A stretch of DNA of 38,120 nt from Spirochaetaceae bacterium (GCA_016744925.1 JADGDJ010000016.1:1-38120), one strand, 5' to 3'; counted from the stretch's first letter, positions 16,596 through 25,246 are shown. The notes: generated by a model from the letters alone, not told the origin. Program-made: numbers and translations.

Positions 16596-17975
16596 ATGAA
16601 AAAAAGTGTAATTTTTCTACTGGTGTCAGTATTTGCTCTGTTGCCGCTGACCTATGTATTTGCAGAAGGACAGCAGGAAGCTGCCGAGTCGGAAGTCGTG
16701 GAATTCGATTTCTGGACAACCCAGACTCAGTCTGATAGACAGTCTACAATACAGGTTCTGATTGATACCTATACTACGTTGTATCCCAATGTAAAGATCA
16801 ATCTCGTGCCGGTAGATGAAAATGATATGGTTTCCAACGTACAGACAGGAGCTATGTCGGGAACTCTTCCCGCTATGATAGAAGGTTCTGCCGATATGCA
16901 TGTTTCATTTGGAGTAGAGGGCATAATTGATACCGATGCTACAATGGATGTTATTGAACAAGTTGGAAAATCCAATTTTTATGAAGGACCCCTTAAAATG
17001 CTGGAATCAGCTGATGGGGGATCATATTACGGTGTACCCTATCATGGTTGGATTCAGGGTATCTGGTACAGAGCTGACTGGTTTGAAGAAGCAGGGCTTG
17101 AGCCACCTACAACATGGGATGCTATCGCAAAAGCTGCAAAATACTTTTATAAACCAGATGAAAATCAGTACGGTATCCTCGTTGGCACAAAAGCCGAGTC
17201 CTATGCCGAGCAGTGCTTCACTCCATTTGCCATGTCCAACAATGCCGGGCTGTTCGATAGTGATGGAAATCTGATTTTTAATTCTCCCGAAATGAAGGAA
17301 GCTGTTGAATTCTATGGGGAATTGGCAAAATATAATCCTCCGGGTCCTCAGACCTGGAGAGCGAGAGACTATTATCTTCAGGGCAAAATGGCTATGTTCT
17401 TCTACTCTACATACATCATGGATGATTTAGCTCTTGCTGAAGTAGCTCAGGGATCGTTGACCAGTGAAAATTTTGAAAATCTTAAAGGAACTTCTTTCGA
17501 TCCGGATCTGGTAAAAAATACCAGAATGGCTCCTATTGTTTCTAACGATAGCGATGCGGGATTTGGAACTGTGGTTTCCTTTACATTCCTGAATCAGGAA
17601 GATAAAAGGATTACTGAAGCCGCTTCAAAATTCGTTGCTTATCTCTATACTCAGAACGCTTATATAACATGGCTTCACATGGCTCCCGGCGGAATGAATC
17701 CTATGATCAGGGGAATTGCCGAAAATGCCAGATTTCAGAATGATCCCAAGGGTATCTTCAAGAATTATGGACCGGAGAAAATGGCTGAAATCATTGATGG
17801 TCTGAACAATATCGAATCTTTTGGAATTGTCGAAGGACAGGTTATTGAAGCTGCCAGCACAGTTACGGCTCAGCAGATTATACCTAAAATGTTGTATAGT
17901 ATCACTCAGGAAGGCGAAGATGTAGATGCCGCTATGGCAATGGCGGAAGAGGAAATGGAAAAACTCCTCAAATAA
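16596..17975 (+). CDS. ABC sugar-binding protein (family 1)
   Basis: The 459-residue periplasmic protein has a signal peptide cut after VFA (residue 23), leaving EGQQEA, a start seen often in spirochaete binding proteins. The MalE-like fold shows in FDFWTTQTQSD near 36, LIDTYTTLYPNVKINLV near 55, the hinge YGVPYHGWIQGIWYRADWFEEAGLEPPTTWD near 145, and GKMAMFFYST near 265. It has no lipobox. AAGGAG precedes the ATG by 7 nt. It delivers a sugar or glycoside to the two permeases downstream. A strong hairpin follows the gene and probably keeps its expression above theirs. The adjoining glycoside phosphorylase suggests a glucoside ligand. Confidence 0.93.
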   Translation: MKKSVIFLLVSVFALLPLTYVFAEGQQEAAESEVVEFDFWTTQTQSDRQSTIQVLIDTYTTLYPNVKINLVPVDENDMVSNVQTGAMSGTLPAMIEGSADMHVSFGVEGIIDTDATMDVIEQVGKSNFYEGPLKMLESADGGSYYGVPYHGWIQGIWYRADWFEEAGLEPPTTWDAIAKAAKYFYKPDENQYGILVGTKAESYAEQCFTPFAMSNNAGLFDSDGNLIFNSPEMKEAVEFYGELAKYNPPGPQTWRARDYYLQGKMAMFFYSTYIMDDLALAEVAQGSLTSENFENLKGTSFDPDLVKNTRMAPIVSNDSDAGFGTVVSFTFLNQEDKRITEAASKFVAYLYTQNAYITWLHMAPGGMNPMIRGIAENARFQNDPKGIFKNYGPEKMAEIIDGLNNIESFGIVEGQVIEAASTVTAQQIIPKMLYSITQEGEDVDAAMAMAEEEMEKLLK

Positions 17976-17986
17976 AACTATATCTT

Positions 17987-18011
17987 AAAACCCCGCAAGA
18001 GCGGGGTTTTT
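17987..18011 (+). terminator. Terminator/attenuator after the binding protein
   Basis: AAAACCCCGC pairs with GCGGGGTTTT in a 10-bp stem with an AAGA tetraloop, ending in a T5 run. It is a textbook intrinsic terminator, yet the permease ribosome site begins 4 nt later and no promoter lies between, so partial read-through is implied. Confidence 0.85.
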
Positions 18012-18025
18012 CATCGGAGATGTCA

Positions 18026-18907
18026 ATGAATAATACTAGGAAACAACTGGATAGAGCTCAGAGAGAATCCATCCTCGGGTGGGGACTAATATTACCTGCA
18101 GCCACCATAATCGGACTTCTGGTACTCTATCCAATAATATACAATATATATCTCAGTTTTTTCGATACTAGTCTAAGCGGGAACAATACTTTCATCGGTC
18201 TTAGAAATTATGAAAATGTTCTTTTTGACCCGGAATTCTGGAAAGCTGTCTGGACCACCTTGATATACGTGGTGTTCACTACCGTCGGAACAACTGTATT
18301 CGGACTTATTGTAGCTCTTGTGATGAACAAGGAGTTCCCCTTGAGGGGGCTTGTACGCTCTCTGCTTCTGCTGCCTTATGTCGCACCGGTCATATCGGTT
18401 GTATTTGCATGGAAATTCATATTCGATCCTGTAAACGGGCTTTTTATGGATCTAACAGTTGAGAAACTCGGAATTTTTACGGAGAGATTCAATCTGATCG
18501 GTACGCCTTCGGCTGCCATATGGGTGACTATTATCTTCAGCATCTGGAGGAATTTTCCCTTCACCTATCTGATGATACTCTCCCGTCTTCAAGCCATAGA
18601 TAAAAACCTCTACGAAGCAGCAGATATCGATGGTTGCGGAGGTTGGTCTAAATTCCGGTTTATAACTTTACCAGAAGTCTATTTCGTCGTGGGATCTATC
18701 GTTTTATTGAGAGTTATCTGGAACTTCAATAAGTTTGAAGACATATTTCTTCTCGCTGATAATGTGGAAGTACTATCAGTCTATACATATTTTAAAGCAT
18801 TTACAGGATCTATGGAGATGGGGCAGGGATCGTCACTGGCTGTTATTCAGTTCGTTCTGCTCATCGGATTTATTATCTATTATGTCAAAAAGGTGCTCAA
18901 ATGGTAA
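18026..18907 (+). CDS. Sugar ABC permease, MalF/UgpA-like
   Basis: The 293-residue inner-membrane protein has six hydrophobic spans, beginning LGWGLILPAATIIGLLVLYPI, and the ATPase-contacting EAA loop YEAADIDGCGGWSKFRFITLPEV near residue 195. CGGAG at 18015-18019 lies 6 nt before ATG 18026 but directly touches ATG 18020, so 18026 is chosen as the start. It forms a heterodimer with the following permease, whose start overlaps its stop by 7 nt. No ATPase gene is nearby, so a shared MsmK/MalK-type ATPase elsewhere in the genome must serve it. Confidence 0.93.
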   Translation: MNNTRKQLDRAQRESILGWGLILPAATIIGLLVLYPIIYNIYLSFFDTSLSGNNTFIGLRNYENVLFDPEFWKAVWTTLIYVVFTTVGTTVFGLIVALVMNKEFPLRGLVRSLLLLPYVAPVISVVFAWKFIFDPVNGLFMDLTVEKLGIFTERFNLIGTPSAAIWVTIIFSIWRNFPFTYLMILSRLQAIDKNLYEAADIDGCGGWSKFRFITLPEVYFVVGSIVLLRVIWNFNKFEDIFLLADNVEVLSVYTYFKAFTGSMEMGQGSSLAVIQFVLLIGFIIYYVKKVLKW

Positions 18908-19863
18908 AGTCTAAAAACATATCCAGGAAGATCGGCTTTTACGCATTGGTATTTTTTATCGTACTTTTTGCTATTTTCCCCTTTATACAGATGGTTTCCA
19001 TGTCACTGAAATACCAATGGGACTGGGGGAATCCCTCTTTAATTCCGACTCAGATTAATATAGAAGCCTATAAAGAACTTCTCAACATCGGGCAGGCTGA
19101 AAAAAATATACCCGATTCCATTAAGGATCTACTGGATAATACTCCTGATTTAACGAAAGATCAGAGAAAAGCTATTATTGATAAATACAAAGATTCGGGA
19201 AATGTATTTCCCTTTCTAAAGTATTTCGGGAATTCGCTCGTTTTATCTCTCACGGCGGCTTTCCTTTCATTATGTTTATCCATATTCGGTGCCTATTCCT
19301 TTAGCAGATTGAAATACAGTGGACAATCGACAATACAGAGAGGAGTACTGTTCGTATACATGTTTGGTGGAATCCTTCTGTTGATCCCTCTTTACAAGAT
19401 GGCGTCCAACCTGGGACTTTTGAGCTCTCAAACCGGTACTTTTATTGCCCTGCTTGTTATCTATCTGGTTCAGACTCTTCCTGTTTCTCTTTATATGCTG
19501 GGTAATTTTTTCAGAACCATCCCATATTCGATTGAAGAAGCGGCGATGATTGAAGGCTCGTCTAGATTGGGAACAATTGTCAGGATTATCATTCCACTAT
19601 CGATCTCTTCTATTGTAACAGTGTTTATTTACTCTTTTATGATAGCCTGGAATGAATATTTATACGCTTCTATATTTTTAAAAGGATATACGGATATTTA
19701 TACTCTACCCATGGGACTGCGCTCATTATTTGTTTCAAAAAATGCCATTTGGGATCGTATCATGGCTGCATCAATGCTGACGGCGATGCCAGTAATCGCT
19801 CTGTTTATGACTATTCAGAAAAACCTCGTCGGCGGTTTATCCTCTGGTGGTGTTAAAGGCTGA
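18901..19863 (+). CDS. Sugar ABC permease, MalG/UgpE-like
   Basis: The 320-residue inner-membrane protein has six hydrophobic spans and an EAA loop EEAAMIEGSSRLGTIVRIIIPLS near residue 215. After the first span there is a longer than usual periplasmic stretch, about residues 40-105, that is hydrophilic and includes DKYKDSGNVFPFLKYFGNSL. The canonical family version is about 275-280 residues; the insert accounts for the extra length. It ends GGLSSGGVKG, the typical C-terminus of the family. Confidence 0.93.
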   Translation: MVKSKNISRKIGFYALVFFIVLFAIFPFIQMVSMSLKYQWDWGNPSLIPTQINIEAYKELLNIGQAEKNIPDSIKDLLDNTPDLTKDQRKAIIDKYKDSGNVFPFLKYFGNSLVLSLTAAFLSLCLSIFGAYSFSRLKYSGQSTIQRGVLFVYMFGGILLLIPLYKMASNLGLLSSQTGTFIALLVIYLVQTLPVSLYMLGNFFRTIPYSIEEAAMIEGSSRLGTIVRIIIPLSISSIVTVFIYSFMIAWNEYLYASIFLKGYTDIYTLPMGLRSLFVSKNAIWDRIMAASMLTAMPVIALFMTIQKNLVGGLSSGGVKG

Positions 19864-19871
19864 TCTTTAAA

Positions 19872-19892
19872 GGGGTGGCTCTCTGCCACCTC
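19872..19892 (+). terminator. Weak terminator-like hairpin
   Basis: GGGGTGGC pairs with GCCACCTC in an 8-bp stem with one G-T pair and a TCTCT loop. Only a short ATTTATAAA follows, so termination would be partial. It lies in the 62-nt gap before the phosphorylase gene. Confidence 0.45.
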
Positions 19893-19925
19893 ATTTATAA
19901 ACTTTACAGAAATAAGGAATCTCAC

Positions 19926-21635
19926 ATGTTAAATGAAGCTGTTCTGGATGCATTGGAATACCTCTACCCGGAACATAATCAGAATGAATTACATCTTAGG
20001 ATTGAAACGCTGCTCAAAAATTATAGTGAAAGAAATGTTTTCTCCTCGGAGAAAAAAGAAATTTCAGAAAAAGATGTATTTTTAATCACCTATGGCGACA
20101 GTATTCTCTCTTCTGGAAAGAAACCGCTTGAATCTCTTAATCATTTTCTGAACAGCAAAATTGATAATAGAATTCAGAACATTCATATTCTTCCATTTTA
20201 CCCCTACTCATCAGACGATGGATTTTCAGTAATTGATTATTTCAATGTGAGTTCTGATCTGGGAGAATGGGAGGACATTCAAAAACTCTCTGAAAATTAC
20301 AACCTGATGTTTGATGGTGTTGTGAATCACATTTCTTCTCAAAGTGAATGGTTTACAGCTTATCTTAAGGGAGATAGTGATTACAGTAATTATTTTATTC
20401 ATGTTGAATCAGAGTCTGATCTCAGTGAAGTTGTAAGACCTCGAGCCTTACCTCTGCTCACGGAATTTAAAACATCTCAGGGAACTCGTAAAATCTGGAC
20501 GACATTTTCCGAAGATCAGGTCGATTTGAATTTTAAAAATCCCGATGTTTTTCTAAAAATCCTGGAACTGATACTCTTCTACTGTGAAAAGGGAGCTCAA
20601 TATCTCAGGCTTGATGCCATCGGTTTTTTATGGAAGGAGATCGGTACATCCTGTATACATCTTCCTCAAACTCACAGGATCATTCAGTTGTATAGAGAGC
20701 TTGTTGAACTGGTCAAAAAGGATTTTGTCCTTATTACAGAAACGAATGTCCCCCATAAAGACAATATCAGTTATTTTGGAAATGGCTATAACGAAGCCGC
20801 CATGGTGTATCAGTTTCCTTTGCCTCCTCTCCTGCTCAATGCTATTATGACTGAAAAGTGTACATATCTGACAAATTGGGCAAAACAACTGAAAAATCCC
20901 AGTCCAGAAACAGGGTATTTTAATTTTATTGCATCTCATGATGGAATCGGCCTCAATCCCGTTAGAGGAATCATTCCCGAAGATGAAATATTAATCATGG
21001 CGGAACGAGTCAAAAAATTGGGCGGACTAGTTTCCTATAAAATGAATGCAGATCGATCGATGAGCCCTTATGAGTTGAATATCAGCCTTTTTAACGCCGT
21101 ATCTGGTGAAAATGAACCTGAAGAATTAAATATCAGAAAATTTATCCTGTTACATGCTCTGCAGATGAGCTTGTCCGGTTCTCCGGCTATATACATTCAC
21201 AGTCTTCTTGGATCTGTTAATGATTATGAAGGTGTCAAAAAAACAGGGAGGTATAGGAGCATCAATAGGGAAAAGCTGGATAGTGAAACAATAATGGGGG
21301 AGTTATCAGATCCTTCGAGTAGAAGATACAGGATCTTTGAGGAATTGATGAAACTCATAGAGATTCGAACCGGAGATAAGGCATTTCACCCCGGAGCGGG
21401 ACAGGATATTCTTGAAATCAGTGATTCTGTTTTTTCACTTCGAAGACGATCTGTTGATAATGAATCTGAAATACTGGGAATATTTAATTTTTCAGGAAAA
21501 AAAGAAATTGTCATAAATCCCCTTTGGGGATATACATTAATTGATTTAATTTCTAATGAATTCGTCAGCGAAAATATTGAATTGGTGCCATATGGATTCC
21601 ATTGGTATAAAATAGTGAGTAAAATATATGAATAA
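19926..21635 (+). CDS. GH13_18 glycoside phosphorylase (glucosylglycerate/sucrose phosphorylase type)
   Basis: The 569-residue cytoplasmic enzyme is a retaining alpha-glucoside phosphorylase. The barrel starts with HILPFYPYSSDDGFSVIDY near residue 97. Catalytic residues are Asp230 in LRLDAIGFLW (nucleophile), Glu272 in ITETNVPH (acid/base) and Asp339 in ASHDGIG. It is longer than true sucrose phosphorylase (about 490-510) and closer in length to YcjM-type glucosylglycerate phosphorylases (about 560). The ABC importer followed by a phosphorylase parallels the E. coli ycjMNOP set. The products would be glucose-1-phosphate and glycerate, or another acceptor. The start ATG 19926 has AAGGAA 7 nt upstream; an in-frame GTG at 19875 lies inside the hairpin and was rejected. 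Confidence 0.85.
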   Translation: MLNEAVLDALEYLYPEHNQNELHLRIETLLKNYSERNVFSSEKKEISEKDVFLITYGDSILSSGKKPLESLNHFLNSKIDNRIQNIHILPFYPYSSDDGFSVIDYFNVSSDLGEWEDIQKLSENYNLMFDGVVNHISSQSEWFTAYLKGDSDYSNYFIHVESESDLSEVVRPRALPLLTEFKTSQGTRKIWTTFSEDQVDLNFKNPDVFLKILELILFYCEKGAQYLRLDAIGFLWKEIGTSCIHLPQTHRIIQLYRELVELVKKDFVLITETNVPHKDNISYFGNGYNEAAMVYQFPLPPLLLNAIMTEKCTYLTNWAKQLKNPSPETGYFNFIASHDGIGLNPVRGIIPEDEILIMAERVKKLGGLVSYKMNADRSMSPYELNISLFNAVSGENEPEELNIRKFILLHALQMSLSGSPAIYIHSLLGSVNDYEGVKKTGRYRSINREKLDSETIMGELSDPSSRRYRIFEELMKLIEIRTGDKAFHPGAGQDILEISDSVFSLRRRSVDNESEILGIFNFSGKKEIVINPLWGYTLIDLISNEFVSENIELVPYGFHWYKIVSKIYE

Positions 21636-23025
21636 TACATACAGAATAGCTTTTATAAGCGGGAAGCTTGCCGATATTGACGGCGTTTCACTGGAAGTGG
21701 ACAAGTGGATTGAAGTTCTACAGAATAAAAATCATGAAATTTTCACAATTGCCGGTAAATATGGCGCAAAAGTTAAAAATGTGCCCGATGAGAATCAATA
21801 TGAAAATATAAAATTAGGATTTGATTCTAAGCAGCAGAAATATTATGAACAGATCGTATTTCCCTACCTCTCGGGAAAACAAACCCATGTGTCGCAAAAA
21901 GATATAGACCGCGTTACTGAAGAGATGCTGATCGAAGGGGAAGAACTGGCTAACGACCTCTATGAGTATATTCAGGAACAAAATATCGATGTGCTGATCG
22001 CTCAGAATACCAATGCTATGCCAATGGCTCTTCTGACAGGAATAGCGGTTCACAAGCTGGCTACTTCGAGAAAAGTAGCTACTATTTTCCATCATCACGA
22101 TTTTTGGTGGGAGAGAAGCCGATTCAGTCAGAATCGCATAGAAGATCTTTTGAAAGAGATGATGCCTTCCCACGATCCCGGGCTGGAACACGTTGTCATT
22201 TCCTCTTATGCAGGGCACATACTCAAATCGATAAAAAGGGTAAATCCCCTGGTCGTCCCCAATTGTGAAGATTTTTCCAAAGCACCAGTATCCGATGAAT
22301 ACAATAGTGATTTCCGAAAAGAACTGGGATTCTCAGAGGATGATATACTCTTTGTTCAACCTACCCGGATTGTACCCCGTAAAAGGATTGAAGACTCCAT
22401 TGTTCTCGTTGCCGGTTTTAACAGGATGTATCCGGAATTGGCTGACAAAGTTCAATTTATAATATCACTCTATCAGGGTGATGAGCTGGACGGCGGTTAT
22501 GTCGATGATATTAAATTTCTGGCGGAAAAAATGAATGTCTCTCTTCACCTGATATCTCATAGAGTGTCTTCTGTCAGAGGACATAATACTGCGGGAGAGA
22601 AACTTTATACCAATAGAGACGTTCTGGTTAATTCCGATATCGTGACATATCTTCCTGTCTGGGAAGGATTCGGGAATGCTTTTTTAGAAGCGGTGGCCGC
22701 CAAAAAGCCTGTTGTCATCAGCACATACCTTGTTTATAAAACAGATATTAAAGGTGCAGGATTCGACAATATTGAAATTCGCGATGCTTATGATGAAAAG
22801 GGAAGCCTTATCATTGAAGATTCTGTCTATCCCGAAATTTATAATATTCTCAATAACAGTGGTCTGAGAGAGCATATGATCGAGAAAAATTTTGCCATAG
22901 GTGCCAGAGAGTTTGGGTTCAAAACTCTTGAAGAGAAACTTGAGGGCTTGTTTGAATCTTATGAATACGAGATAAAAGCGTCACGCAGGAGGCTGGTCAA
23001 ATCGAAGCTATCCTTCTCAGTCTGA
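21628..23025 (+). CDS. GT4-family glycosyltransferase
   Basis: The 465-residue cytoplasmic protein has a two-domain GT-B fold. The N-terminal half has ISGKLADIDGVSLEVDKW near residue 10 and IFHHHDFWWERSRF near 155. The C-terminal donor domain starts at VQPTRIVPRKRIED near 245 and contains the nucleotide-sugar motif PVWEGFGNAFLEAVAAKKPVV near 345. Its ATG overlaps the phosphorylase stop by 8 nt, so the two are made together. The partner suggests an acceptor such as glucosylglycerate or a related small glycoside; a mannosylglucosylglycerate synthase-like role is one possibility. Donor and acceptor cannot be read from sequence. Confidence 0.85.
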   Translation: MNNTYRIAFISGKLADIDGVSLEVDKWIEVLQNKNHEIFTIAGKYGAKVKNVPDENQYENIKLGFDSKQQKYYEQIVFPYLSGKQTHVSQKDIDRVTEEMLIEGEELANDLYEYIQEQNIDVLIAQNTNAMPMALLTGIAVHKLATSRKVATIFHHHDFWWERSRFSQNRIEDLLKEMMPSHDPGLEHVVISSYAGHILKSIKRVNPLVVPNCEDFSKAPVSDEYNSDFRKELGFSEDDILFVQPTRIVPRKRIEDSIVLVAGFNRMYPELADKVQFIISLYQGDELDGGYVDDIKFLAEKMNVSLHLISHRVSSVRGHNTAGEKLYTNRDVLVNSDIVTYLPVWEGFGNAFLEAVAAKKPVVISTYLVYKTDIKGAGFDNIEIRDAYDEKGSLIIEDSVYPEIYNILNNSGLREHMIEKNFAIGAREFGFKTLEEKLEGLFESYEYEIKASRRRLVKSKLSFSV

Positions 23026-23379
23026 ATTCGGGGATCTTTTTCCCTTATCGCCGGGATGAAGGTCTTCCACAAGAGGAGTCAGGAGAGCTTCGATAAATCT
23101 TTCTCCGAATCCAGGAAGTAGAATGAGAAAAACAGCCATGACATAACTTGTACTTTTAGTGAACAGGTATAAACCGATAGACATAATTAGAAGAGCTGTT
23201 CTCAATAGGGGTATTTTCCCGAATTGCTCAATTGAACATATAAATCCCAGAGATCCTCTCTGAGTTAGATTGAATGATAGCTCTTCTGATATTTGTACAA
23301 GACTGATAGGAATTGCAGTTATACAGGCCGCATAGATAAACGTTGATTTATTTCTTTTTAGAATCGTCTTTGTTTTCTT
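23017..23379 (-). pseudogene. Membrane-protein frame without a start, probably split from the Cys-rich ORF
   Basis: An open frame of about 120 codons encodes a convincing membrane protein: KRNKSTFIYAACITAIPISL, then a second span around TALLIMSIGLYLF, then VMAVFLILLPGF and a polar tail ending KGKRSPNSD. It has no ATG or GTG in its first half. A TTG at 23205 would drop the first span and lacks a ribosome site. Deleting one T from the T5 run at 23355-23359 would fuse it with the Cys-rich frame at 23348-23494 into one 158-residue protein. It could be a pseudogene, a recoded gene or a sequencing error. Its stop overlaps the end of the GT4 gene tail to tail. Confidence 0.55.
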
Positions 23380-23494
23380 TTAGGGGAAATTCATATTTTC
23401 CATGGAGAATGCAACCCCTGTCTCCCGGGGAACACAGCTTTTTCAGTTTCCGACACTGACCGTCTATCACTTTGTATTTACAATCGAAACTCAT
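23348..23494 (-). CDS. Small Cys-rich protein, or N-terminal part of a frameshifted gene
   Basis: The 48-residue product starts MSFDCKYKVIDGQCRKLKK. Its four cysteines at 5, 14, 21 and 28 form a C-x8-C-x6-C-x6-C pattern that could hold a metal. The ATG overlaps the diguanylate cyclase stop (ATGA), which supports real, coupled translation. The C-terminus is lysine-rich and stops 7 nt after the A5 homopolymer on this strand. As built it is complete; with a one-base shift it continues into the membrane frame at 23017-23379. I do not recognise the family. Confidence 0.6.
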   Translation of the reverse strand: MSFDCKYKVIDGQCRKLKKLCSPGDRGCILHGKYEFPLKENKDDSKKK

Positions 23495-24513
23495 GCTTGT
23501 ACCACTTTATTCCTTCCGGTTTCTTTCGCTCTGTACAGGGCTTCATCGGCTCTTTTTATCACATCCTGAGGGACCTTATCCATTTGGGGTATATACTTCA
23601 CTGCCCCTATGGATATGGTTGTTGTCACCTCTGTTCCCCCAGTTTTGAATACCTTATTCTCTATTGTCTTCCTTATTCTCTCTGCAATTTTTATGGCGAC
23701 GTCAAGTTGAATATAGCGGAGTACAACAGAAAATTCCTCACCGCCATATCTGGCTGCAACATCTTCTCTCCGAATTAGTTTCAGTATAGTTGAAGCTACT
23801 TCCTTGATGACAACATCACCGAAAGTATGACCGTAATTATCATTTAGTTTTTTAAAATTATCAATGTCCATCATAAGGACACAGATACTCTCGTCCCTAT
23901 AATCGATCATAATTTCACGAAGGTTCTGAAATAGAATATGGCGTTGTTTCAACTTGGTCATCATATCCGTCGAAGAGACTTCCAATAAAAATGTATTGTG
24001 AATGGCAATGGCTCCCAGATCAGCAACAGTCCTTAAAAAATCCTTTTCCTTGTCGGAGAAGCTGGCTTTGGTAATTCTGGCTCCCAATAAAATTATCCCC
24101 TGCACATCATTTTTCATGACAATAGGAATTATAAGAGATGGTTCCAATAGTGTGAAAGGTTTAATGTCGGCAATCTCTTTAATATCCTGGAGTAGTTCGG
24201 GCATTGTCATACAACAGGGGGCATTTCTCAGGGAAGTGATCAATTCTGATTTTTCATCGATAGAGTATTGGATATTTTTGTCGGGGTTGAAACCCTCGTA
24301 ATTCCTGTAGAGAGTAAAATCCTTACTGTCTATATCATTTTTTATAAATAGTCCGGCCTTTACTGTTCTCGCATGGCCCATACATGTGAGCAGGAGAGAG
24401 TCCAGGAGAGTGGAATATGTCAAATTGGAATTGAGGCTTTTACCAATATCGATCAATTCCTTAAGATCTTTAATCTCATTTATATAGTGGTTTATTTCTT
24501 TCTCGGAGGACAT
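23491..24513 (-). CDS. Diguanylate cyclase with GAF domain
   Basis: The 340-residue soluble protein should make c-di-GMP. An N-terminal helix leads to a GAF domain (about residues 35-175, with NAPCCMTMPELLQDI and IIPIVMKNDVQGIILLG), followed by a GGDEF domain (about 180-338) with the active-site YGGEEFSVVL near 258. The product-inhibition motif RxxD (RRED) sits five residues before GGEEF, so feedback control is likely. The GAF domain presumably binds a small ligand or senses redox; the paired Cys in NAPCC is notable. There is no Shine-Dalgarno sequence; a TATACT hexamer ends 12 nt before the ATG. The Cys-rich gene follows with an ATGA overlap. Confidence 0.93.
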   Translation of the reverse strand: MSSEKEINHYINEIKDLKELIDIGKSLNSNLTYSTLLDSLLLTCMGHARTVKAGLFIKNDIDSKDFTLYRNYEGFNPDKNIQYSIDEKSELITSLRNAPCCMTMPELLQDIKEIADIKPFTLLEPSLIIPIVMKNDVQGIILLGARITKASFSDKEKDFLRTVADLGAIAIHNTFLLEVSSTDMMTKLKQRHILFQNLREIMIDYRDESICVLMMDIDNFKKLNDNYGHTFGDVVIKEVASTILKLIRREDVAARYGGEEFSVVLRYIQLDVAIKIAERIRKTIENKVFKTGGTEVTTTISIGAVKYIPQMDKVPQDVIKRADEALYRAKETGRNKVVQA

Positions 24514-24525
24514 CTATTTAAATTT

Positions 24526-24531
24526 AGTATA
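24526..24531 (-). promoter_or_regulatory. Possible -10 element close to the cyclase start
   Basis: On the minus strand TATACT lies 12 nt upstream of ATG 24513, giving a leader of roughly 5 nt. The -35 region is poor: TTGTAG at a 15-nt spacing is the best I see. AT-richness makes chance matches common. Confidence 0.3.
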
Positions 24532-24583
24532 TAAAACTCAATGATTCTACAATTTTATTTATATTAAACAAAGATAAGAATTA

Positions 24584-25246
24584 TTATCCATTAATTATCC
24601 ATTTTTTTAATTGATTATTAAATTCATTTTCCAGTTTTAGAATTTCAACGGCATATTTTTTTGTTGCTTCGGGAATAATCCCGTATTTTCTCACTTTGGT
24701 CGGACCTGCATTGTAACAATAGAGAGCTTTTTGAATGTCCTGCTCATTGAGTTCAATCATCTCCTTTAAATATCTTGTTCCCTCAAAGGAGTTTTTATCG
24801 ACATTGTAAAAGTCTTCAACCGCCCAATTTTGTCTATAGCTGTCATTCAACTGAAACAAGCCCCGGTCTCGACTTTTCCCATTATCATTGTAGGCATCAA
24901 TTTTAAATTTACTCTCTTTAAAGGCTACTGAAAAAGCTAGATTGACGGGGATATTATGTTTAAGTGAGTGTTTTACGATTGCTCTGGATATACTGGAATC
25001 CTTTGTCATCGTCTCAGTGTAGAAAAGGATGCTTTCTTCCAAGTTTGTCTCTATCCACTTATTGAGATCCCCGGGCATTTCCTGTTCTATTATTAATTTT
25101 AATGATATCTCTAAGGGGGGAAGATCCCTTTTTACAACTTCAGGTTCACCGTATATAAAAAAACGGGGAAGGAACAAAAGGGCGAATCCTATTAACAATG
25201 TTGCTGTAGCCGTTATGTAAATGGCTTTGAATCGTAATAATTTCAT
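24584..25246 (-). CDS. Membrane-anchored lytic transglycosylase (SLT family)
   Basis: The 220-residue protein is anchored by one N-terminal span (residues 8-33) with the enzyme in the periplasm. The SLT domain covers about 90-205: the catalytic glutamate is Glu111 in AFKESKFK, followed by DRGLFQLN near 128 and ALYCYNAGPTKVRKYG near 180, all typical of Slt/MltC-type lysozyme folds. It would cleave peptidoglycan glycan strands, for instance during wall remodelling or the assembly of envelope-spanning structures. It has no ribosome binding site; TATGAT ends 8 nt before the ATG. It lies between the OmpR regulator and the cyclase gene on the same strand and probably has its own promoter. Confidence 0.9.
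   Translation of the reverse strand: MKLLRFKAIYITATATLLIGFALLFLPRFFIYGEPEVVKRDLPPLEISLKLIIEQEMPGDLNKWIETNLEESILFYTETMTKDSSISRAIVKHSLKHNIPVNLAFSVAFKESKFKIDAYNDNGKSRDRGLFQLNDSYRQNWAVEDFYNVDKNSFEGTRYLKEMIELNEQDIQKALYCYNAGPTKVRKYGIIPEATKKYAVEILKLENEFNNQLKKWIING

Noticed and set aside
19875-19925. Upstream in-frame GTG start for the GH13_18 phosphorylase.
   Set aside because: It lies inside the 19872-19892 hairpin; ATG 19926 has AAGGAA at good spacing.
23017-23205. A stand-alone 62-codon gene from TTG 23205.
   Set aside because: The same frame stays open and protein-like for about 58 more codons upstream, including a membrane span, and no ribosome site precedes the TTG.
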